56,909 bases of DNA from Clostridia bacterium (GTDB lineage: Bacteria > Bacillota > Clostridia > TANB77 > CAG-508): NCBI GenBank assembly GCA_017404025.1, contig JAFRDD010000006.1:1-56909 (forward strand). The letters run 5' to 3'. The notes beneath the pieces were generated by a model, which saw only the letters and a list, made by a program, of their open reading frames with translations, did not search any database and was not told where the DNA came from. Position 1 is the first letter of the stretch. Each line of letters opens with the position of its first letter. A program made the translations under genes and the position numbers. Below are positions 51,823 to 56,909 of this stretch, piece by piece.

Positions 51823-53314
51823 AGATTATCAGGAGGAAGTTTTAAAGATAATAGATAATTTAGAATCAGGAGCTTATTTAATCCAGATGGCTACTGGATT
51901 AGGTAAAACAGCAACATTTACAAATATAAAAAGAAAAGGTCGTGTACTAGTCTTAGCACATAGAGAAGAACTAGTAACACAACCAGTAAAATATTACAAT
52001 TGTCCAGTTGGAATTGAGATGGCTAGTCAACATTCCAATGGAGAAGAGGTTGTAATTGCCTCAATAATGAGTTTAACACATAGATTAGATAAATTCAAGT
52101 CGGATGAATTTGACATGATAGTAATAGATGAAGCACATCATGCTGCAGCACAAAGTTATAAGAAAATAATAAATTATTTTAAACCAAGACTTTTATTAGG
52201 ATTTACAGCAACACCAAATAGAGGAGATAACGTAAGGTTAGATGATGTGTTTGAAAAAATTATATTTCAAAAAGATTTGAAATGGGCCATAAAAAATAAA
52301 TATTTAACAGATATTGAATGTTTAAGAGTAAATATAGGCTATGACATTTCAAAAGTAGCAAGAAGAATGGGGGATTTTGCAGTCAATGAATTAGATAAAG
52401 CAATGAATACAGATGCATTAAATGGAGCTATATTAGAAGCATATCAAAAATACGCAAAAGGGCAAACCTTAATTTTTGCAACATCAGTAGAACATGCACA
52501 GAATATTGCTGAACTAATACCAAATGCAGTTGCAGTAACTGCTGATACTAAAAATAGAGCAGAATTAATACATAAGTTTACTAATAGAGAAATTCCTTGC
52601 TTAGTAAATTGTATGATATTTACAGAAGGAACAGATATGCCTCTAGTTGAAACAGTAATGATCGCAAGACCAACTTCAAATAGTTCTTTATATACACAAA
52701 TGGTAGGCAGAGGATTAAGGTTATATCCAGGAAAAGAAAAATTGACATTAATAGATTTAGTAGGAACAACAGGAAAAGCAAATTTATGTACAGCACCTAC
52801 ATTATTAGGTATAGATATGGAGAATGTTCCTAAATCAAAACAAGATGAAATACAAGGGGATTTATTCGACTTACCAGATTTGATTCAAGAAATATCAGAT
52901 GTACCTGAAAGCTGGATTAAAAATATAGAATATGTGAATTTATGGGCTAAAGAGCAAAGTTATAATACTCACAATGTAAACTGGTTTAAAATGCCAAATG
53001 GCGATTTTGTATGTACGATGAAACAATTTAGGTTGATAATTCCAGCACAAGATGAATTAGGGGAAACATGTTTATTTGGAAATAAAATGAAAATGCAAGA
53101 AGCCTTTGATTTAGCTTATAAGTTCTTATCAGAAAAACATCCAGAAGAAAAATATATATGGGATGTAACACAAGTTAAAAAATGGGGAAAATTTGAAGCA
53201 TCTGAAAAACAAAAAAACATAATAAAAAGAATGTGTAAAGATTTAGATGTGAGCGAATTAACCAAGAGTGAAGCAAGTCAAATCCTTAATAGATTATTAT
53301 ACAAAGGAGCATAA
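51806..53314 (+). CDS. Phage DEAD/DEAH-box helicase
   Basis: The 502-residue superfamily 2 helicase has motif I ATGLGKT (29-35), DEAH (108-111), FTATPNR as motif III, and the second RecA domain with EGTDMPLVE and QMVGRGLRL (motif VI). A C-terminal region of about 130 residues is unassigned. It resembles the type III restriction/UvrB-like helicases common in Firmicutes phages, which assist replication or recombination. It is followed after two bases by the RecU-like resolvase gene. Confidence 0.9.
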   Translation: MDLKLRDYQEEVLKIIDNLESGAYLIQMATGLGKTATFTNIKRKGRVLVLAHREELVTQPVKYYNCPVGIEMASQHSNGEEVVIASIMSLTHRLDKFKSDEFDMIVIDEAHHAAAQSYKKIINYFKPRLLLGFTATPNRGDNVRLDDVFEKIIFQKDLKWAIKNKYLTDIECLRVNIGYDISKVARRMGDFAVNELDKAMNTDALNGAILEAYQKYAKGQTLIFATSVEHAQNIAELIPNAVAVTADTKNRAELIHKFTNREIPCLVNCMIFTEGTDMPLVETVMIARPTSNSSLYTQMVGRGLRLYPGKEKLTLIDLVGTTGKANLCTAPTLLGIDMENVPKSKQDEIQGDLFDLPDLIQEISDVPESWIKNIEYVNLWAKEQSYNTHNVNWFKMPNGDFVCTMKQFRLIIPAQDELGETCLFGNKMKMQEAFDLAYKFLSEKHPEEKYIWDVTQVKKWGKFEASEKQKNIIKRMCKDLDVSELTKSEASQILNRLLYKGA

Positions 53315-53316
53315 AA

Positions 53317-53733
53317 ATGCAAAAAGGAAGAAGTTTTGAAAAACAAATTGAAAAAGTTATAGATTACATAGAAAAACTAGGATTTCACGGACATAAAAAT
53401 TATGCTAAAAGAACATCAGAAGGCTTATATTTAGAAGGAGAATGTTTTGATTATGAAATATTTTTACCTAATAGACATGATTGTTTTGATGCAAAACAAT
53501 GTAATACTGATACATGGCATATAGTTCAAAAAGACATAAGACAAGTAAATGAATTAAAGAAATGCAAGAATGCAGGATGTAATGCTTATTTTCTTATATG
53601 TTTTGAAAATAAAAATGTAAAAATGATAGATGTAGACATAGTTATAGATTATTTAAAACAAAATAAAAAGAGCATAAAACAGTATGGATTTCCTAGTTGG
53701 GATTTAATCAAAGAAATTGGAGGAAACAAATGA
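53317..53733 (+). CDS. RecU-like Holliday junction resolvase
   Basis: The 138-residue protein begins QKGRSFEKQIEKVIDYIEKLG. It has CFDYEIFLPNRHDCFDAKQCN, in which Asp and Asp-x-Lys fit the PD-(D/E)xK site, and VNELKKCKNAGCNAYFLICF as in RecU. It would resolve branched phage DNA. It is shorter than cellular RecU. The start lies two bases after the helicase stop. Confidence 0.72.
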   Translation: MQKGRSFEKQIEKVIDYIEKLGFHGHKNYAKRTSEGLYLEGECFDYEIFLPNRHDCFDAKQCNTDTWHIVQKDIRQVNELKKCKNAGCNAYFLICFENKNVKMIDVDIVIDYLKQNKKSIKQYGFPSWDLIKEIGGNK

Positions 53734-53879
53734 AGAAAGTAAAACAAAGAATAAAGACAATGCTAGTAATACTGTTGATTAGTATTTTACTAAATATATT
53801 TCTAGCAATGAATATAAAGATAAGAAATGATGAAATAAATAAATTAAGAAGTGAGGTGGCAAGTAATGTTAAAGATTAA
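53730..53879 (+). CDS. Small phage membrane protein with coiled-coil end
   Basis: The 49-residue protein starts MKKVKQRIKTMLVILLISIL, with one membrane helix (about 9-28) and a short charged helix after it. The start overlaps the resolvase stop (ATGA). Function unknown. Confidence 0.6.
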   Translation: MKKVKQRIKTMLVILLISILLNIFLAMNIKIRNDEINKLRSEVASNVKD

Positions 53880-54114
53880 AGATGGTGTTGATTTAAAAGA
53901 ATTAGAAAAGTTTGGATTTACAAAAGAACCAATGATTTATGTAAAATTAATAGAAAAAGGAAACGAAGGTTTTTTAAAATTTCAAAAATATATTTATATT
54001 GATGAGAAATCAAAAACAATATCTATACAAGAAGGAATGTTTAATGTTGATAAAGAATTAGAAACGATTTACGATTTAATTACAGCAGGATTAGTAGAAA
54101 AAGTAGAGGAGTGA
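53866..54114 (+). CDS. Unknown small phage protein
   Basis: The 82-residue protein from the ATG at 53866 is preceded by GAGGTGG. It reads MLKIKDGVDLKELEKFGFTK, then YIYIDEKSKTISIQEGMFN, and ends ITAGLVEKVEE. It has an alpha-beta pattern seen in small early phage proteins; no family name can be given. Confidence 0.62.
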   Translation: MLKIKDGVDLKELEKFGFTKEPMIYVKLIEKGNEGFLKFQKYIYIDEKSKTISIQEGMFNVDKELETIYDLITAGLVEKVEE

Positions 54115-54120
54115 TAACCA

Positions 54121-54312
54121 ATGAAAAACATAAAAGTCTTATTAAAGGCAATAGTAAAAGTAATAATAATGATGATACCAGTAAGTATATTTGTTTCCTT
54201 AATATGGCTAATAAAAACATATTGCCCAATAGTATTTATAATATTATTTTTTATAGCCTTAGGAGATGTAGTATACGAAGTATATAAAAGTGAAAAAGAT
54301 AGGGAGGAATAG
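54121..54312 (+). CDS. Small two-helix membrane protein
   Basis: The 63-residue protein has two hydrophobic segments (about 11-30 and 34-52) and the charged tail YKSEKDREE. Not recognised. Confidence 0.6.
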   Translation: MKNIKVLLKAIVKVIIMMIPVSIFVSLIWLIKTYCPIVFIILFFIALGDVVYEVYKSEKDREE

Positions 54313-54315
54313 AAA

Positions 54316-54747
54316 ATGAAAAGATTTTTTAAAGATGAAAAAGGATATATAGATGGAGAAAATGTTGTAATAACAGGATTTGTTATAGGATTATTATTGG
54401 CAATATTTTATGGAATATATCACGGTTATATAGATTATAAACCAAGTAATGACAAAGATTTAGCAAGGATTACAGCAGTAACACAAAAACAAGAATTTTC
54501 AAGGGTGTATTATCAAATAGACGTAGAGTATTTAACTAATACACCAGTACAAGATGGAGTATTACAGAAAAAAGACATAGAAAAAGATACATATTACTGT
54601 TATTACGAAGATGAGGAATTAGTAAAACAATTAAAAGACAACTTATACAAAGAAGTATGGATTATAACAGGATATAAAGGTGGATATGAAACATACAAAG
54701 ATTTTGGAGACCATTTACTTAAGAAAATTGAGTTGAAGGAGGAATAA
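54316..54747 (+). CDS. Single-pass membrane phage protein
   Basis: The 143-residue protein has one membrane helix (about 19-40, TGFVIGLLLAIFYGIYHGY) and a soluble domain with VYYQIDVEYLTNTPV and KEVWIITGYKGGYETYKDFG. It starts three bases after the previous gene, behind AGGGAGGAA. No known family. Confidence 0.6.
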   Translation: MKRFFKDEKGYIDGENVVITGFVIGLLLAIFYGIYHGYIDYKPSNDKDLARITAVTQKQEFSRVYYQIDVEYLTNTPVQDGVLQKKDIEKDTYYCYYEDEELVKQLKDNLYKEVWIITGYKGGYETYKDFGDHLLKKIELKEE

Positions 54748-54749
54748 TC

Positions 54750-55110
54750 GTGGATATTGAAGCTGGAGAATATGTTAGAACTAAAAATCAAGGCATAAAA
54801 AGAATAGATACAATATGGGAAAATAAAACAGTTAACAAATATGGTTATGAAATAGGTAGTGAATGGGACGGAAAACTTTATTCAATAATTAAAACAACAG
54901 ATATAGTAAAACACAGCAAAAACATAATAGATTTAATACAAGTGCGGAGATATAGTACATACAAAAGATGTATTAAATGAAGATTTTTATTATATGTTTA
55001 ATGAAGAAATGATACAAGCAACAAAAGAAACTATACAAGAAGGAATAAAACTGGTTGATATATTAACTAAAGAACAATACAACTCAAATTGTTATAGATT
55101 GGAGGAATAA
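54750..55110 (+). CDS. Phage protein of the EYVRTKNG/IVKHSKNIIDLI type, CGG frameshift
   Basis: The GTG-started frame reads MDIEAGEYVRTKNQGIKRID and DIVKHSKNIIDLIQV. It then meets CGG at 54945 and would stop 11 codons later. Skipping the C gives IQVGDIVHTKDVLNEDFYYM and runs to TAA at 55108, a protein of 119 residues. The block KHSKNIIDLIxVGD is well conserved in small Firmicutes phage proteins, so the +1 continuation is real. The function is unknown; the first half looks like a small beta-rich domain that is repeated after the site. Confidence 0.75.
54945..54947 (+). other. CGG +1 frameshift site in an early phage gene (site 8)
   Basis: The context is GTG CGG AGA in the zero frame and GTG (C) GGA GAT ATA GTA after the skip. 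The restored Gly66 belongs to the VGD block. Confidence 0.84.
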
Positions 55111-55112
55111 AT

Positions 55113-55238
55113 ATGACTAAAAAAGAATTAGAAAAAATATTAAAAGAATATGCTGAAGAAAATAATATAAGAGAAATGCGTATTTACATAACAGATTTAT
55201 ACAACGGAAAAAAGAAAGTTGATGTAAATGTTAGATAA
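55113..55238 (+). CDS. Short phage protein
   Basis: The 41-residue protein begins MTKKELEKILKEYAEENNIR and ends KKVDVNVR. It starts two bases after the previous stop, behind GGAGG. Helix followed by a beta pair; not recognised. Confidence 0.55.
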   Translation: MTKKELEKILKEYAEENNIREMRIYITDLYNGKKKVDVNVR

Positions 55239-55255
55239 AGAAGGAGGAGAAAAAA

Positions 55256-55534
55256 ATGATTAAAATAGATAATGAATATATAATAAATGCAGATGATAAC
55301 TCTTATAAATTGGAAATAAAAGGGCAAATTAAAGATGAGAATAGTAAAAATTATGGAAAAGAAGTCACAACTACATATGGATACTATTCAACATTAGAAA
55401 GTGCTTTAATAGGATATATAAAAGCTAAAACAAGAAAATATATATCAAAGGAAACAGAAAACACATTAGATGAATTATTAACAGAAATTAAGGAATATAA
55501 GCAAGAAATACAAGATAAAATTAAAAATATTTAA
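55256..55534 (+). CDS. Unknown small phage protein
   Basis: The 92-residue protein has a beta-rich start (YIINADDNSYKLEIKGQI), an aromatic TTTYGYYSTLESALIGYI and a helical C-terminus. It follows AGGAGGAG. This type is common in Clostridia prophages, where it has no assigned role. Confidence 0.6.
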   Translation: MIKIDNEYIINADDNSYKLEIKGQIKDENSKNYGKEVTTTYGYYSTLESALIGYIKAKTRKYISKETENTLDELLTEIKEYKQEIQDKIKNI

Positions 55535-55546
55535 GGAGTAAAACCT

Positions 55547-55858
55547 ATGAATAGAGTCGAAAAGCAAAGAATAAAAGAAATTTGTAATAAAGTTTTAGAA
55601 ATAAACAAAACTGCAGAAGATTATGTTGGAATATTTGTTGATGGTGTACCTAGTAATATTTTAAATTATCAAGGAAAAACATTGTATTTCATTTTTAAAG
55701 ATGGAAATGGGCAAAAAGAATTATACGATTTAACATACAAAGATTGTGTTTTATGTTATAACAATGGACTATTAGAAGAAAATTCGTATAAAGGTTTTAA
55801 ACGAAGGCAGATTTTTAAATTTAAAATCAATGAAGTAAAAAAATATTTGGAGGAGTAA
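55547..55858 (+). CDS. Unknown small phage protein
   Basis: The 103-residue protein contains YVGIFVDGVPSNILNYQGKT and DLTYKDCVLCYNNGLLEENS, and ends FKINEVKKYLEE. It starts behind AAGGAG. No family recognised. Confidence 0.58.
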   Translation: MNRVEKQRIKEICNKVLEINKTAEDYVGIFVDGVPSNILNYQGKTLYFIFKDGNGQKELYDLTYKDCVLCYNNGLLEENSYKGFKRRQIFKFKINEVKKYLEE

Positions 55859-55863
55859 AACCT

Positions 55864-56142
55864 ATGAATAATATAGAAATATTAGAAAATTGTTGGTTAA
55901 TGAAAACTAATCATGTGTTAGATGAAGAAAATAAAAAAGTAAGACAATCCATAGAAAATCTAATAAAAGAAAATAAAGAATTAAAAGAAGATATAGAGAA
56001 TTGGAAATTCACTAAAAAATATGTTGAAGAAAATTATATAGCTAGGGCAGAAATAATAAAACTTTTAAATAAAGAAATTATAAATATAAGTGGATTTGAG
56101 TGTATTGCAAAAAGTGATATAGAAAAGCTATTAGAAGATTAG
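55864..56142 (+). CDS. Coiled-coil phage protein
   Basis: The 92-residue protein has a central coiled coil (about 20-48, ENKKVRQSIENLIKENKELK) and a helical end. It starts behind GGAGG that overlaps the end of the upstream gene. Not recognised. Confidence 0.58.
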   Translation: MNNIEILENCWLMKTNHVLDEENKKVRQSIENLIKENKELKEDIENWKFTKKYVEENYIARAEIIKLLNKEIINISGFECIAKSDIEKLLED

Positions 56143-56153
56143 GAGGAAGATAT

Positions 56154-56315
56154 ATGCAACAAACAGAATTATATTTTTTAATGCAGAATATAGCGACATT
56201 TATTGGATTAGGTATTTTAGGTATTTTAGGTATTTGGATTATTTCTATAATACTTATATGCTTAATAGATAATATAAAAGATAAATTTAAGAAGAGGAGG
56301 ACTAAACCAAAATGA
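56154..56315 (+). CDS. Small phage membrane protein
   Basis: The 53-residue protein MQQTELYFLMQNIATFIGLG has one membrane helix (about 13-38) containing GILGILGI, a short in-frame repeat, and the basic tail KKRRTKPK. It starts behind AGGAGG and overlaps the next gene (ATGA). Confidence 0.6.
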   Translation: MQQTELYFLMQNIATFIGLGILGILGIWIISIILICLIDNIKDKFKKRRTKPK

Positions 56316-56797
56316 ATTATAGTGATGAAGAAATAGAAGCTATTGAACAATTAAAAAGTTGGAGAGATTATATTATAAAAAATAAAGATAAAGTAAATAA
56401 AGCAAATGATATAGAATTTTATTTAAGAACAGTATTAAATCTAATCCAAAAACAAGAAAAAGAAAACACAGTATTAAGACAAGGACTAGAAGAAAATACA
56501 AAAGAAATAGAAGAATTAAACCTTAAAAATGAAAAATTATATGAAGATAATCTTACATTAGCACAAGAAATAAAACAATTTATAGAAGGAACGAATGATG
56601 TGAAATATTATTCAACAAGTTTTATAAAAAATCATTATACAAGTAATGACAAAATAAAAGCAAAAATAGAAGAAATAGATAAAAAATATGAAATTAGTAA
56701 AGATGAAAATGGAGAAAGCCCATACTATTATCCGAATTTTACTATTAGAATTTTGCAATCACTTTTAGAAAAGACACCTGGTAAAATGTCAAGATAA
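56312..56797 (+). CDS. Coiled-coil phage protein
   Basis: The 161-residue protein has a long coiled coil (about 45-95, LNLIQKQEKENTVLRQGLEE) and ends with SLLEKTPGKMSR. It follows AGAGGAGG in the upstream gene's 3' end. Unknown function; it is the last gene in the window. Confidence 0.58.
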   Translation: MNYSDEEIEAIEQLKSWRDYIIKNKDKVNKANDIEFYLRTVLNLIQKQEKENTVLRQGLEENTKEIEELNLKNEKLYEDNLTLAQEIKQFIEGTNDVKYYSTSFIKNHYTSNDKIKAKIEEIDKKYEISKDENGESPYYYPNFTIRILQSLLEKTPGKMSR

Positions 56798-56881
56798 AAA
56801 TTTAAAAAAATTAAATTTTTTTGTACATTGATAATATAAAAAGGGTTCACTTAATAAACCTATCACAAATACATATTACAA

Positions 56882-56895
56882 CGAATATACGTTCG
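56882..56895 (+). promoter_or_regulatory. LexA box-like site at the window end
   Basis: CGAATATACGTTCG differs from the Gram-positive SOS box CGAACRNRYGTTCG at one position. It may control a gene to the right of the window. Confidence 0.5.
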
Positions 56896-56909
56896 TGATA
56901 AGCGGAGAG

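Noticed and set aside
1979..54947. Sequencing or assembly error as the cause of the eight frame breaks
   Set aside because: The extra base is always C, always creates an in-frame CGG at a codon border before a glycine codon, is not in homopolymers, and occurs on both strands. Random errors would fall in all codon phases. Raw reads are still needed to close the point.
1979..54947. CGG reassigned to another amino acid or a stop
   Set aside because: Simple reassignment keeps the frame. Here the conserved protein continues only in the +1 frame, so a one-base skip or a four-base codon is required.

Overview
The window comes from a very AT-rich, low-GC Gram-positive genome, most likely an uncultured spore-forming member of the Clostridia. 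The grounds are a set of endospore genes (spoIIID, yabG, veg, sipL with three DUF3794 repeats and LysM, yunB), RNase J, sortases with an LPxTG protein, a LonB-type protease, and Arg codons that are almost all AGA. Only a phylogeny could fix the lineage.

Layout. 0-8.5 kb: housekeeping genes (tsaC, folD, dprA, cysteine desulfurase, an FAD oxidoreductase) plus a sortase with its thioester-domain surface protein. 8.7-18.2 kb: an accessory island. It holds a triple-AAA protein fused to an FtsH-like M41 protease with two partner genes, a helicase-like protein with two nuclease-like domains, an acetyltransferase, a broken HTH gene and a type III toxin-antitoxin locus. The right part of the island is flanked by a broken and an intact copy of the spoIIID 5' region. 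18.2-28.9 kb: sporulation genes, Lon, a secreted repeat protein, an acyl-CoA synthetase and two tRNAs. 29-37 kb: a patch of mobile-element remnants, dinD, proteins with HExxH motifs and a DnaB-like ATPase. 37-43.5 kb: hemolysin III, a DUF4353 protein, an RluA pseudouridine synthase, a second sortase and rnjA. 43.6 kb to the end: the left part of a prophage (integrase, CI/LexA-like repressor, early and replication genes). No structural phage genes are in view.

Main observation. Eight reading-frame breaks, in seven otherwise intact genes on both strands and in both host and prophage, share one signature. The zero frame runs into an in-frame CGG codon. Dropping its C restores a glycine codon (GGA, GGT or GGG) and a conserved protein continues in the +1 frame: the FolD C-terminus, two Walker B boxes, a P-loop, the RluA C-terminus and others. 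By my manual scan CGG occurs in frame nowhere else in about 50 kb of coding sequence. CGG therefore behaves not as an arginine codon but as a +1 frameshift (or four-base CGGN) signal for glycine. This would be a lineage-wide decoding property that the prophage shares. Read-level confirmation, tRNA content and proteomics would decide it.

Secondary observations are a type III toxin gene with covarying pseudoknot repeats on both sides, hairpins that cover the translation starts of spoIIID and sipL, an iteron-like candidate phage origin, and dispersed GGGACGGTCC palindromes.
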